Assembly: GCF_900291985.1 (NCBI RefSeq)
Contig: NZ_LT985980.1
Location: 3,680,001-3,744,000 of the forward strand
Source: Lysinibacillus timonensis
GTDB taxonomy: Bacteria; Bacillota; Bacilli; Bacillales_A; Planococcaceae
Length of the DNA stretch: 64,000 nt
Direction of reading: 5' to 3'
The notes below the pieces were generated by a model. That model saw only the letters and a program-made list of their open reading frames with translations. It made no database searches and was not told the origin of the DNA. The translations under genes and the position numbers were made by a program. This document shows positions 8,701-19,117 of the stretch, in pieces; position 1 is the stretch's first letter; each line of letters starts with the position of its first letter.

Positions 8701-9471
8701 ATGACGAAAATATTGTTTTTTGATATTGATGGAACGCTTTATAACAGTAAGAAAGAAATACCGAAATCTTCTAAAGAAGCAATTACTAAAGCACGAAATA
8801 ATGGATATGAAGTTGCAATTGCAACTGGTCGTGCTCCTTTTATGATTCAAGAAATTATTGAAGAATTACAAATAGATACATATGTTACTTTTAACGGTCA
8901 ATATGTTGTATATAAAGGTAAAGTTATCTTTACTGATGGAGTACCCAAAGAACAACTATCAGAGATTATACAATTCGGTCAAGAAAGAAATCACCCTGTT
9001 GTGTTTATTGATGATCAAAAAATGATTGCTTCTGTAAGTGACCATGATTTTATTGAAAAAAGTTTAAATACATTAAAACATCCGTATCCAACGATTGATC
9101 CTTTATTTTATGAAATGAATAAAGTATACCAAACATTAATTTTTATGGAAGAGAAAGATGAATCCGTATATATGGAAAAATTTCCTTATGTGCAGTTTGT
9201 ACGTTGGCATCCTTTTTCATGTGACATCATCCCAAAAGATGGTTCGAAAGCGCGAGGTATACATCGGATATTAGAAAAAATGAATATACCTTTATCCGAT
9301 GTCTTCGCTTTTGGAGATGGTTTGAACGATATTGAAATGTTACAAGCAGTGGGTACAGGTGTTGCTATGGGTAATGCTCATGATAAAGTTAAAGCGGTGG
9401 CTGATATAATTACGGATCATGTTGACCAAGACGGTCTAGCTAAAGTGATGAAGGAATTAAAAATTATTTAA
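8701..9471 (+). CDS. Cof-type HAD-IIB phosphatase (YkrA-like)
   Basis: Haloacid-dehalogenase-type sugar- or cofactor-phosphate hydrolase, 256 residues. Motif I is FFDIDGTLYNSK near residues 6-17 with the nucleophile Asp; motif II is AIATGRAP; the C-terminal motifs are the KDGSKARGI lysine and GDGLNDIEML with the metal-binding Asp pair. The IIB cap lies between. The substrate cannot be told from sequence. It sits between rnjA-rpoY and def, the place of ykrA in B. subtilis. An AAAGG site precedes the ATG. Confidence 0.87.
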   Translation: MTKILFFDIDGTLYNSKKEIPKSSKEAITKARNNGYEVAIATGRAPFMIQEIIEELQIDTYVTFNGQYVVYKGKVIFTDGVPKEQLSEIIQFGQERNHPVVFIDDQKMIASVSDHDFIEKSLNTLKHPYPTIDPLFYEMNKVYQTLIFMEEKDESVYMEKFPYVQFVRWHPFSCDIIPKDGSKARGIHRILEKMNIPLSDVFAFGDGLNDIEMLQAVGTGVAMGNAHDKVKAVADIITDHVDQDGLAKVMKELKII

Positions 9472-9727
9472 TTGCCTCATCTTTATTTTATGAAGAGAAA
9501 CACTATTTGTTTATACTATTTCTAAATAAAGTAAAGTTTAAAGTGAAAAGAAAGAGGCTGGGACAAAGCTAAAAAATTCTTAAATAAAGACGAAGCCGGG
9601 CCCTTTTGTAAATGGTTCTCTTTAAAGGTGTAACTAGTAAATTTTTAGGCAACTGGGGTAAGAATTCTGCCCCATTTTTTAATCATCATATAATATCGAA
9701 TGGTCATTTTACTATACATGAAATATT

Positions 9728-9913
9728 TAAACGGAAATATTCCGCTTATATTAAAAAATCTGTGTATTTTCTTGAAAATAAAGGGAGTTTTTCCGGTTAT
9801 CCTTACCATATCTATGAATTTTGTTCAATTTAGAGCAGTTAATCGGAATTTCTCCGCTTATATCCGCTTCTTTTGCTCCCACTATACACATTAAACGGAG
9901 TTTCTCCGGCTAT
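9728..9913. repeat. Four hairpin repeats of the CGGA...TCCGSYTAT type
   Basis: Four copies of a ~21-bp unit resembling TTAAWCGGARWTTYTCCGSYTAT lie at 9728-9749, 9781-9800, 9838-9861 and 9891-9913, spaced 50-60 bp apart. Most contain the dyad CGGA...TCCG. The spacers differ in sequence, and the copies share the final (T)CCGSYTAT. No encoded function is seen. Confidence 0.6.
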
Positions 9914-10149
9914 TTTCCTAAAAAATATAAAATCTGGGTTAAACCTGTCTCGAATTGAAAAAGCCGGTGGCATTTTGCAAAAGTAAAATGTACATCGGCT
10001 AAAATTTTGCATTTTAAGAGGGCACATTTTAACTTTCTAATCGAGGAAAACCAAGAGTTCATAACGAATCGGCATAGCCATTAATGTCGAAAACTTTCAG
10101 AATAAACGCACCGAGATTGTAAGGTCTTAACTCAAATTTTGTGAATTTA

Positions 10150-10190
10150 AAAAAAACGTGAAATCGACGTAGCAATTTCACGTTTTTTTA
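10150..10190. terminator. Bidirectional terminator downstream of def
   Basis: A perfect 15-bp stem AAAAAAACGTGAAAT / ATTTCACGTTTTTTT with a 10-base loop. It has T-runs on both strands and sits between the convergent HAD gene and def. Confidence 0.85.
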
Positions 10191-10228
10191 ATTATTGAAG
10201 CTAATTTTGTCCCAGCTTCTTAAATTTT

Positions 10229-10780
10229 CTATTCATATGGGAACGAATCAGGAACTGGTGCAAATGGGTCTTGTTGATTAATATGGTCATAAAACATGAT
10301 CCCGTTTAAATGGTCAAGTTCATGTTGAAAGGCAATGGCAGGTAAACCTTTTAAGCGTAATTTTTGTTGTTCGCCATCAACAGTAAGAAATTTAACTGTA
10401 ATTCGTGCATAACGAGGTACGTAACCTGGAACTTCTCTATCTACGGATAAACAACCCTCTCCGGTAGGTAAGTAAGACTTTTCAACTGAATGACTAACAA
10501 TTTTTGGGTTAATTGCTACAAAACTTAATTGTTCGCCGTTTTCATCTTCTAAATGAAGAGCAAACATTCGTTTTAATGAATTTACCTGGTTAGCTGCAAG
10601 GCCGATACCGGGGCGTAAGCCGTATTTCTCAGCAGTTTCAGGATTCTGACTATTAATTAAGTACTCTAGCATATCAGATGCTAATTTTTTATCTTCTTCA
10701 GTTAGAGGGAATTGAACTTCCTCTGCTTTTGTCCGTAGTGTTGGGTGTCCTTCGCGAATAATATCATCCATTAAAATCAT
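10229..10780 (-). CDS. def: Peptide deformylase
   Basis: Removes the formyl group from N-terminal methionine of new proteins. All three family motifs are intact: GIGLAANQV at 58-66, EGCLS with metal-ligand Cys110, and QHELDH with His153, Glu154 and His157. At 183 residues it is the type-2, Gram-positive form, with the usual insertion between motifs 1 and 2. The start is the first ATG, six bases after AAAGGAAG; a second ATG is three codons inside. It precedes pdhA divergently, as ykrB does in B. subtilis. Confidence 0.96.
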   Translation of the reverse strand: MILMDDIIREGHPTLRTKAEEVQFPLTEEDKKLASDMLEYLINSQNPETAEKYGLRPGIGLAANQVNSLKRMFALHLEDENGEQLSFVAINPKIVSHSVEKSYLPTGEGCLSVDREVPGYVPRYARITVKFLTVDGEQQKLRLKGLPAIAFQHELDHLNGIMFYDHINQQDPFAPVPDSFPYE

Positions 10781-11064
10781 AAGTAACTTCCTTTCAATAT
10801 CACTATCTAACGTTAGTATACAAGAAATAACTTGCTAATCCACTTAAAAAATATCATATGAAATTCCAGCAAACTTATGAAAAGATTATTAAATCTTTTA
10901 ATCAAAGGGTAATCTATACATGGGTCATCTACAGTAGTCATCTTAAAAAGATAAGTGAAAATACACAATAACACACGTTGTTATAACACAGAAGGGGAAA
11001 CGTGTATAACAGAATAAAACAAATAAAAAGAATGAAAAAACGTAAAATATTAGAATATAAGTGA
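10781..11064. other. def-pdhA divergent intergenic region
   Basis: No gene is seen. It holds an inverted pair ACACGTT (10973-10979) / AACGTGT (10999-11005) and a perfect palindrome TGTTATAACA (10979-10988) echoed by TGTATAACA (11003-11011), about 70 bp upstream of the pdhA promoter. These may be regulator sites; the regulator is unknown. Confidence 0.35.
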
Positions 11065-11093
11065 TTGACCGAAGGAATTTTTTTCTATATACT
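11065..11093 (+). promoter_or_regulatory. Near-consensus promoter of pdhABCD
   Basis: TTGACC (11065-11070), 17-bp spacer, TATACT (11088-11093). Only two bases differ from the sigma-A consensus. It lies 67 bp before the pdhA ATG. Confidence 0.8.
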
Positions 11094-11121
11094 TTGATTC
11101 ATAACACATTGTACTAATTAA

Positions 11122-12273
<1,152 letters not shown>

Positions 12274-12276
12274 CCT

Positions 12277-13254
12277 ATGGCACAAATGACAATGATTCAA
12301 GCAATTACGGACGCACTTCGTTGCGAGTTGAAAGATGACGAAAACGTTTTAGTATTTGGTGAAGACGTCGGTGTAAATGGAGGCGTTTTCAGAGCTACTG
12401 AAGGTCTGCAACAAGAATTTGGTGAGAGCCGAGTATTTGATACACCACTTGCTGAATCTGGTATCGGTGGTTTGGCTATAGGTTTAGCTTTAACAGGTTA
12501 CCGACCAGTACCTGAGATCCAATTCTTTGGTTTCGTATTTGAAGTAATGGATTCGATTAGTGGGCAATTAGCACGTATGCGTTATCGTAGTGGAGGAGTA
12601 TATAGTGCACCAGTTACAATTCGCTCTCCATTTGGAGGAGGCGTTCATACACCTGAAATGCACTCTGATAGTTTAGAAGGTTTAATGGCTCAATCGCCGG
12701 GTCTAAAAGTTGTAATCCCGTCAACGCCATATGATGCGAAAGGATTATTAATTTCTTCCATTCGTGATAATGATCCTGTCGTTTTCTTAGAACATTTAAA
12801 GTTATATCGTTCTGTTCGTGAGGAAGTTCCTGAAGAATCATACACAATTCCTATTGGCAAAGCAGATGTGAAAAGAGAAGGCACAGATTTGTCAATTATT
12901 GCTTATGGGCTAATGGTACATGAGAGCTTAAAAGCAGCTGAAGAGTTAGAAAAAGAAGGCTATTCAGTGGAAGTTGTAGATTTACGTACAGTTCAACCAC
13001 TTGATATTGAGACAATTATTGCTTCGGTAGAAAAAACAAATAGAGCGATTGTCGTTCAAGAAGCTCAAAAACAAGCTGGTATTGCAGCGAATGTTGTAGC
13101 GGAAATTACGGAAAGAGCGATTTTAAGTTTAGAAGCACCAGTTTTACGTGTTGCAGCGCCAGATACTGTTTACCCATTCCCGCAAGCTGAAAATGTTTGG
13201 TTACCAAATTACAAAGACATTATGGAAACAGCGAAAAAAGTTTTAACATTCTAG
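12277..13254 (+). CDS. pdhB: Pyruvate dehydrogenase E1 beta subunit
   Basis: Beta subunit of the E1 component, 325 residues. It begins [19 protein letters not shown] and has the conserved [18 protein letters not shown] and [17 protein letters not shown] segments that build the active site, and a C-terminal transketolase domain. It lies three bases after pdhA with AAGGAG inside the pdhA end, so the two are translated together. Confidence 0.96.
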   Translation: MAQMTMIQAITDALRCELKDDENVLVFGEDVGVNGGVFRATEGLQQEFGESRVFDTPLAESGIGGLAIGLALTGYRPVPEIQFFGFVFEVMDSISGQLARMRYRSGGVYSAPVTIRSPFGGGVHTPEMHSDSLEGLMAQSPGLKVVIPSTPYDAKGLLISSIRDNDPVVFLEHLKLYRSVREEVPEESYTIPIGKADVKREGTDLSIIAYGLMVHESLKAAEELEKEGYSVEVVDLRTVQPLDIETIIASVEKTNRAIVVQEAQKQAGIAANVVAEITERAILSLEAPVLRVAAPDTVYPFPQAENVWLPNYKDIMETAKKVLTF

Positions 13255-13326
13255 TAATTTTTCCTACTTACTAAAGTGAATCTTAGAAATAAAACTGTAA
13301 TAAACCACAATGAAAGGGTGATAAGT

Positions 13327-14664
13327 ATGGCGTTTGAATTCCGCATGCCTGATATTGGAGAGGGTATCCATGAAGGAGAAATCGTAAAATGGTTCGTTAA
13401 ACCAGGAGATAAAGTACAAGAAGATGACGTTTTATGTGAAATTCAAAATGATAAAGCAGTAGTTGAAATTCCTTGTCCAGTAGATGGTACTGTTGAAGAG
13501 GTATTAGTAGGTGAAGGAAGTGTAGCGGTCGTTGGTGATGTTTTAATTCGATTTGATGCGCCTGGATATGAAAATTTAAAACTTAAAGGCGATGATCATC
13601 ACGAGGAAAAAGAAACACCAGCACCTCAAGTTCAAGCAAGCTACGAACAAATCAATATTAATCCTGACGCTGATGCAAAACCAGCTCATGTTCCTGCAAC
13701 TGAATCAGAAGCAGTGGTTGATTTAAATAAAAGAGTTATTGCAATGCCATCTGTGCGTAAGTTTGCACGTGATAAAGATATAGATATTCGATTGGTCAAC
13801 GGATCAGGGAAGAATGGCCGTATTTTAAAAGAAGATATAGTGAGCTTTTTAAATGGTGGGAATAGTCAAACGGCTGTTCAGACAGTGGAGAGTTCTATTG
13901 TGGAGGAAGTTGAGGCAACTACAACTCAATCACAACCAATACCTGTTTCATTAGAAGGGGAATTCCCTGAAACTAGAGAAAAAATTTCTGGCATCCGTAA
14001 AGCAATTGCAAAAGCAATGGTTCATTCTAAACAAACAGCTCCACATGTTACATTAATGGATGAAGTTGATGTAACAGAATTAGTTGCTCATCGTAAAAAG
14101 TTTAAGGATATTGCATCAGAAAAAGGAATTAAGTTAACTTATTTACCGTATGTGGTAAAGGCGTTAGTGTCAACTTTACGAGAATTCCCTGAATTTAATC
14201 GTTCATATGATGATGCAACTAGTGAAATTATCCAGAAACACTATTACAATATAGGTATAGCTGCTGATACTGAAAGAGGATTACTCGTTCCTGTCGTTAA
14301 ACATGCAGATCGTAAATCTATTTTCAATATCTCAGCTGAAATTAACGAATTAGCTACAAAAGCACGAGATGGAAAATTAGCTCCAAATGATATGAAAGGT
14401 GCTTCTTGCTCAATTACAAATATTGGTTCTGCAGGTGGTCAATGGTTTACACCAGTAATCAATCATCCTGAGGTAGCTATATTAGGAATTGGAAGAATTT
14501 CAGAAAAACCGATAATAAAAAATGGTGAAATTATAGCTGCACCTGTGTTAGCATTATCTTTGAGCTTTGATCATCGAATGATCGACGGTGCGACTGCGCA
14601 ATATGCTTTAAATCATTTAAAACGTTTGCTAGCCGAGCCGGAACTTTTATTAATGGAGGCGTAA
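13327..14664 (+). CDS. pdhC: Pyruvate dehydrogenase E2, dihydrolipoamide acetyltransferase
   Basis: Core of the complex; transfers the acetyl group to CoA. From the ATG at 13327 (after GAAAGGGTG) it has 445 residues; the open frame extends upstream to 13276 without a binding site. One lipoyl domain is present with the lipoylated Lys43 in [11 protein letters not shown] linker leads to the E3/E1-binding domain ([20 protein letters not shown], ~138-172). The catalytic acyltransferase domain ends with the [10 protein letters not shown] motif. A single lipoyl domain is usual for Gram-positive enzymes. Confidence 0.96.
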   Translation: MAFEFRMPDIGEGIHEGEIVKWFVKPGDKVQEDDVLCEIQNDKAVVEIPCPVDGTVEEVLVGEGSVAVVGDVLIRFDAPGYENLKLKGDDHHEEKETPAPQVQASYEQININPDADAKPAHVPATESEAVVDLNKRVIAMPSVRKFARDKDIDIRLVNGSGKNGRILKEDIVSFLNGGNSQTAVQTVESSIVEEVEATTTQSQPIPVSLEGEFPETREKISGIRKAIAKAMVHSKQTAPHVTLMDEVDVTELVAHRKKFKDIASEKGIKLTYLPYVVKALVSTLREFPEFNRSYDDATSEIIQKHYYNIGIAADTERGLLVPVVKHADRKSIFNISAEINELATKARDGKLAPNDMKGASCSITNIGSAGGQWFTPVINHPEVAILGIGRISEKPIIKNGEIIAAPVLALSLSFDHRMIDGATAQYALNHLKRLLAEPELLLMEA

Positions 14665-14667
14665 AAA

Positions 14668-16080
14668 ATGGTAGTTGGAGATTTTGCAATTGAGATTGAT
14701 ACTCTCGTAGTAGGGGCTGGCCCTGGTGGTTATGTTGCGGCAATTCGTGCAGCACAAACTGGTCAAAAAGTAACTGTCGTAGAGAGAGATGTAGTAGGTG
14801 GCGTTTGTTTAAATGTAGGATGTATTCCATCAAAAGCATTAATTTCTGTAGGTCACCGTTTTGAACAAGCAAAACATTCAGAAGATATGGGGGTTTTTTC
14901 TTCTGAAGTTAAACTTGATTTTACTAAAGTTCAAGAATTTAAAAATAGTGTTGTAAACAAATTAACTGGCGGTGTGGCTGGTTTATTAAAAGGTAATAAA
15001 ATTGAAACAGTAAAAGGTGAAGCATATTTTGTAGATGCTAATACAGTACGCGTTGTCAATGGCGATTCAGCTCAAACATACACATTTAAAAATGCTATTT
15101 TAGCAACGGGTTCTCGTCCTGTAGAAATCCCAACATTTAAATTCTCTAAACGTGTTCTAAGTTCTACAGGAGCTTTAAATTTAACTGAGTTACCTGGGAA
15201 ATTAGTTGTTATTGGTGGAGGTTACATCGGTACTGAGCTAGGTTCAGCATTTGCTAACTTTGGTTCAGAAGTAACAATTATAGAAGGCGGTAAAGATATT
15301 TTAGCTGGTTTTGAGAAAGCAATGACTCAAATCGTTAAAAAAGGTCTTAAGAATAAAGGTGTTACTATTGAAGTGAATGCTTCTGCAAAAGGTGTAGAAG
15401 AAACTGATAATGGTGTTGTCGTTACTTATGAAGTTGGTGGCGAAGAAAAGAAAGTTGAAGCAGATTATGTATTAGTAACTGTTGGTCGCCGTCCAAATAC
15501 AGATGAATTAGGATTAGAACAAATCGGTATTCAATTTGGTGAGCGCGGTTTAATCAACGTTGATAAACAATGCCGTACAAATATCCCGAACATCTATGCA
15601 ATTGGTGATATAGTTGCAGGACCACAACTTGCTCATAAAGCATCTTACGAAGGTAAAGTTGCTGCTGAAGCAATTGCTGGTGAAAAATCTGTCGTTGATT
15701 ATTTAGCAATTCCTGCTGTATGTTTCACAGATCCTGAAATGGCTACTGTTGGTTACAATGAAGAACAAGCAAAAGCTGAAGGACTTGAAGTAACGACAGC
15801 AAAATTCCCATTTGCAGCTAACGGACGTGCACTTGCTTTAAATCAAACTGAAGGTTTTGTAAAATTAGTTGCTCGTAAGGAAGATGGGTTATTAGTTGGT
15901 GCTCAAATTGTTGGAGCTGGTGCTTCTGATATGATTTCAGAAATGTGCTTAGCGATCGAAGGCGGTATGACTGCTGAAGATATCGCATTAACAATTCACC
16001 CTCACCCAACTTTAGGTGAAATTACAATGGAAACTGCTGAAGTATTACTTGGCAACCCAATTCATATTATTTCTAAATAA
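14668..16080 (+). CDS. pdhD: Dihydrolipoamide dehydrogenase (E3)
   Basis: FAD flavoprotein that reoxidises lipoamide and makes NADH, 470 residues. It has the FAD fold [17 protein letters not shown], the redox disulfide [13 protein letters not shown] (Cys47, Cys52), the NAD-binding [18 protein letters not shown], a second FAD contact (YAIGDIV), and the catalytic HPHPTLGE near the C-terminus. It is three bases after pdhC and last in the operon before a terminator. Confidence 0.97.
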   Translation: MVVGDFAIEIDTLVVGAGPGGYVAAIRAAQTGQKVTVVERDVVGGVCLNVGCIPSKALISVGHRFEQAKHSEDMGVFSSEVKLDFTKVQEFKNSVVNKLTGGVAGLLKGNKIETVKGEAYFVDANTVRVVNGDSAQTYTFKNAILATGSRPVEIPTFKFSKRVLSSTGALNLTELPGKLVVIGGGYIGTELGSAFANFGSEVTIIEGGKDILAGFEKAMTQIVKKGLKNKGVTIEVNASAKGVEETDNGVVVTYEVGGEEKKVEADYVLVTVGRRPNTDELGLEQIGIQFGERGLINVDKQCRTNIPNIYAIGDIVAGPQLAHKASYEGKVAAEAIAGEKSVVDYLAIPAVCFTDPEMATVGYNEEQAKAEGLEVTTAKFPFAANGRALALNQTEGFVKLVARKEDGLLVGAQIVGAGASDMISEMCLAIEGGMTAEDIALTIHPHPTLGEITMETAEVLLGNPIHIISK

Positions 16081-16091
16081 TTACAAGTTTT

Positions 16092-16127
16092 AAAAATCAT
16101 TCTGCTTGACAGCGGAATGATTTTTTT
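16092..16127 (+). terminator. Terminator of the pdh operon
   Basis: Stem ATCATTCTGC / GCGGAATGAT with one G-U pair, six-base loop, extended by A-T pairs and ending TTTTTTT (16121-16127). Confidence 0.88.
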
Positions 16128-16240
16128 CATGTTAGATAAGTAAAGCTACATATATTTAGTATTTTAATAAAATAATCTAATTAACCTATTGAGATGGTAA
16201 CAATAATACTAATCTTTTAGTTGATATTAAATTGCTAGTC

Positions 16241-16264
16241 ATATACTATTATGTGATAGTATAT
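16241..16264. promoter_or_regulatory. Perfect 9-bp dyad upstream of the sensor kinase
   Basis: ATATACTAT (16241-16249) and ATAGTATAT (16256-16264) with a six-base centre. It has no long T-tail, so it is more likely a protein site than a terminator. It lies 104 bp before the kinase start. Confidence 0.35.
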
Positions 16265-16367
16265 TTTACCATGTTGTGCCTAGATATTTTTCGTAATCTT
16301 TAACAATTGTACTTTTTCTATTATAATAGTTTAAAATGTTTAAAAATTCCGATATCGGGGGCTCTGA

Positions 16368-17975
16368 ATGAAGTTTTCTTCAATGCAGTCAAGATTCTTT
16401 ACATATTTTATATTAATTATATTTTTAATTTCAATCGTGACGGGGATTTCATATTATCATACGCTGTCGGATGCAATAAAGGAGGAAATTGGACTTAAAG
16501 CATTACAAATTGCAAAAACTACAGCGAATCGTCCAGATATTATAGCAGGTTTCTATTCTGAAAATCCTTCTGAAATACTCCAACCAATTGCCGAAGAGAT
16601 TCGAATTGATACAGATTCAGAATATGTAGTCATTGGTGACGAGAATGGTATTCGTTATGCTCACCCCGTTGAGGATAGAATTGGTGAGGAAATGGTAGGG
16701 GGCGATAATGAAGGGGCATTAGAACATGGATTATCTTACATATCAGAAAGTACAGGAACACTTGGGCCGGCAATAAGAGGAAAAGTACCGGTAATTGGAT
16801 ACGATGGTGAGATTATTGGAGTTGTTTCAGTTGGTTATCTAAAGACAAACATTAATTCACTATTTCTAAAACACTTAAATAATATGGTATTTATCATTAT
16901 TGTTGTAACGTTAATTGGAATTATTTGTTCATATCTTCTATCGAAACGAATTAAGAAGGATCTGTTAAATTATGAACCTATTGAGATTGCAGAGTTGTTA
17001 AAACAACGAAATGCATTAATTGAATCGGTTCGAGAAGGTATTATTATGGTTAATCAAAACGGGGTCATTACCGTTGCAAACTCTGCTGCTTATAAAACAT
17101 TATCAATTAATGAAAGCGATTCGTTAATTGGTAAAGAAATTCGACATGTGATACCTAATTCAAATATGTACGAAATCTTAAAAACTGGGGAAAAACATCT
17201 TGATAAGCCAACAGAAATAGCTGGAAAGAAAACAATTGTAAACCGGATTCCCATTTGGAGTGAAGGGAAAGTGGTCGGTGCTGTTTCAAGCTTTAGGTTA
17301 CAATCAGAAATAGATAGCCTTGTATTGGAATTATCACAAGTAAGAAAATATACAGAAGCTTTAAGAAGCCAAACACATGAGTACAATAACTTTTTATATA
17401 CCATATCTGGATTGGTTCAATTGCAAAATTACGATGAGGCTCTTAATTTAATCCATAGTGAACGTGCTGAACAAGGCAGTTTAATCCATTTTATTACACA
17501 GCGTATAAATGATTCTTTTGTAAATGGTATTTTAATAGGATTTTTTAATAGAGCAAAAGAATTGAAAGTGAAATTCATCCTTGATGAAGACAGTAAATTG
17601 GAGCGACTTCCTAAACGGTTTCAAAAGCACCTTTTTGTTTCGGTATTAGGTAACTTGATTACAAATGCTTTCGAAGCAGTTGAACATCTAGAAGAAAATG
17701 ATCGAGTTGTTCGTGTTCTCATAATAAAGCAAAATGGAGAGCTAATAATTGAGGTAGAAGATAGCGGAAAGGGTTTGACTGACGATTTAAAAAGTGTCCT
17801 CTTTGAAAAAAGAGTATCTACAAAAGGGGAAGATAGTGAGCTACGTGGTTTTGGTTTAATAAAAGTTAGTGAAAATGTGAAAGAATTAGGGGGTGAGATC
17901 TATATAGAAAAAGGAGATTTAGGGGGAGCATTGTTTATCATCGTGATTCATAAGGGGGATATAAATCATGAATGA
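16368..17975 (+). CDS. CitA/DcuS-family sensor histidine kinase
   Basis: Membrane sensor for an organic acid, 535 residues. TM1 is at ~9-29; an extracytoplasmic PDC/PAS sensor spans ~32-168 and holds the RYAHP motif (96-100) that binds carboxylates in CitA/DcuS; TM2 is at ~172-192. A cytoplasmic PAS follows (~210-310). The phosphoacceptor is His337 in RSQTHEYNNFLY, and the ATPase shows LGNLITNAFEAVE, DSGKGL and GFGLIKV motifs. It overlaps the response regulator by eight bases. The tct transporter downstream suggests a tricarboxylate such as citrate as signal; this is inference. Confidence 0.88.
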   Translation: MKFSSMQSRFFTYFILIIFLISIVTGISYYHTLSDAIKEEIGLKALQIAKTTANRPDIIAGFYSENPSEILQPIAEEIRIDTDSEYVVIGDENGIRYAHPVEDRIGEEMVGGDNEGALEHGLSYISESTGTLGPAIRGKVPVIGYDGEIIGVVSVGYLKTNINSLFLKHLNNMVFIIIVVTLIGIICSYLLSKRIKKDLLNYEPIEIAELLKQRNALIESVREGIIMVNQNGVITVANSAAYKTLSINESDSLIGKEIRHVIPNSNMYEILKTGEKHLDKPTEIAGKKTIVNRIPIWSEGKVVGAVSSFRLQSEIDSLVLELSQVRKYTEALRSQTHEYNNFLYTISGLVQLQNYDEALNLIHSERAEQGSLIHFITQRINDSFVNGILIGFFNRAKELKVKFILDEDSKLERLPKRFQKHLFVSVLGNLITNAFEAVEHLEENDRVVRVLIIKQNGELIIEVEDSGKGLTDDLKSVLFEKRVSTKGEDSELRGFGLIKVSENVKELGGEIYIEKGDLGGALFIIVIHKGDINHE

Positions 17976-18654
17976 AATAATAGAAGTATTAACAGTGGAA
18001 GATGATAAAAGAATTGCGCAAATTCATCAAAAGTTTATTGAAAAACTAAGTGGATTTCGTAATATTGGTATCGCTTTGACATATGAAGAGGCAATTGATT
18101 GGATTGATACATTTAAGCCACATTTAGTTTTATTAGATGTCTTTTTTCCAGATAAGCTAGGAACTGAAATTTTAGAATATATAAAAAAGAATAGTCCCGA
18201 TACCGATGTCATTTTTATCACTGCAGCATCAGAGACTGACATTCTAAAAAAGGCATTTCGTGGTGGGGTAGTAGATTATTTATTGAAACCATTAACTTTT
18301 GAGAGATTTAAAGAAAGCTTAGAAACATATCGTGCAAAAAGAATACTTTTTGAGAAAAACACTCATTTAGGGGTAGATGAAATTAAAGAAATTTGGGCTT
18401 CTCCAAAGGACATACAAATGAGTCAGTTCGCTCCTAAAGGTATAGATGTTATTACAAGGGGAAAAGTGTTTGATTATTTAAAGACATGTAAGAATGGTAT
18501 TACGGCAGAAAAATTAGGAGCGGAATTAGGAATAAGCCGGTCAACTGCTAGGCGTTATTTAGAACATCTCGTCACGGAAAACCAAGTATACACTGATTTA
18601 ATATATGGAACAGTAGGTAGGCCAGAAAGGCGTTATTTTATCAACAAATTATAA
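17968..18654 (+). CDS. CitB/DctR-family response regulator
   Basis: Transcription factor partner of the preceding kinase, 228 residues. The receiver domain has acidic ED at 11-12, phosphoacceptor Asp57 in LVLLDVFFP and Lys107 in YLLKPL. The C-terminal region (~165-220) carries a helix-turn-helix, ITAEKLGAELGISRSTARRY, typical of CitT/DcuR regulators, not the winged-helix of OmpR types. It ends just before a terminator; its likely target operon tctCBA lies beyond the group II intron. Confidence 0.88.
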   Translation: MNEIIEVLTVEDDKRIAQIHQKFIEKLSGFRNIGIALTYEEAIDWIDTFKPHLVLLDVFFPDKLGTEILEYIKKNSPDTDVIFITAASETDILKKAFRGGVVDYLLKPLTFERFKESLETYRAKRILFEKNTHLGVDEIKEIWASPKDIQMSQFAPKGIDVITRGKVFDYLKTCKNGITAEKLGAELGISRSTARRYLEHLVTENQVYTDLIYGTVGRPERRYFINKL

Positions 18655-18686
18655 ACCATTGAACGTTACTGTTCGATGGTTTTTTT
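18653..18686 (+). terminator. Terminator of the two-component operon
   Basis: Stem AAACCATTGAAC / GTTCGATGGTTT with one G-U pair, six-base loop, T-run to 18686. The stem overlaps the response regulator stop codon. The group II intron begins two bases after the T-run. Confidence 0.85.
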
Positions 18687-19117
18687 AGTGTGCCCGGCAT
18701 GGGCTACAACTTGGTGGTGAAAGTCCACTACAGGCTTGGCAGTAGGAACTGTTAGCTGATGGCAAGGGTGTCCACCGTGAGGTGGAATCTGAAGGAAGCC
18801 GGAGGCAAAATCCCGAACTGACGGACAGAAACTATATATAAGGCTGAATTGGAATGGACGAGTTTGCTAAACAAAACGAAGTCCAATACTGCACGAGTTC
18901 CATACAGTAAATATAGCAGTTACATGGGAGGAAGGTTGTAGCTCTTACCCGGGGAGGTCTTACAAGGGTTCCCGACAAGAGAGATGGAATATCTCACAGG
19001 AACAAGCTTACCAGTGATGGCAAGCTGAATTGTAAGAAGTCAGCAGAGGTCATAGTAGTTTCTCTGAAATGAAGGACTGAACAATAGCAATCTTGAAGAA
19101 TTACGGAGGTGATGGCA

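Larger units (their letters stand above)
9554..10218. repeat. Intergenic repeat element with GCTGGGACAAA inverted ends
   Basis: The 757-bp gap between the HAD gene and def contains GAGGCTGGGACAAAG at 9554-9568 and its inverse (TTTTGTCCCAGCTTC) near 10205-10219. These 11-bp-plus ends enclose four short hairpin repeats (9728-9913) and a terminator (10150-10190). GCTGGGACAAA-type intergenic repeats occur in several Firmicutes by my recollection. The short open frames inside have no ribosome binding sites and are not called as genes. Confidence 0.55.

Noticed and set aside
8668-8850. 60-codon minus-strand frame over the HAD gene start
   Set aside because: It is a shadow of the HAD gene and would overlap the small-peptide promoter; no binding site.
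9612-10027. Short frames (about 62-73 codons) in the HAD-def gap
   Set aside because: They run through the hairpin repeats, lack binding sites and have no plausible domain.
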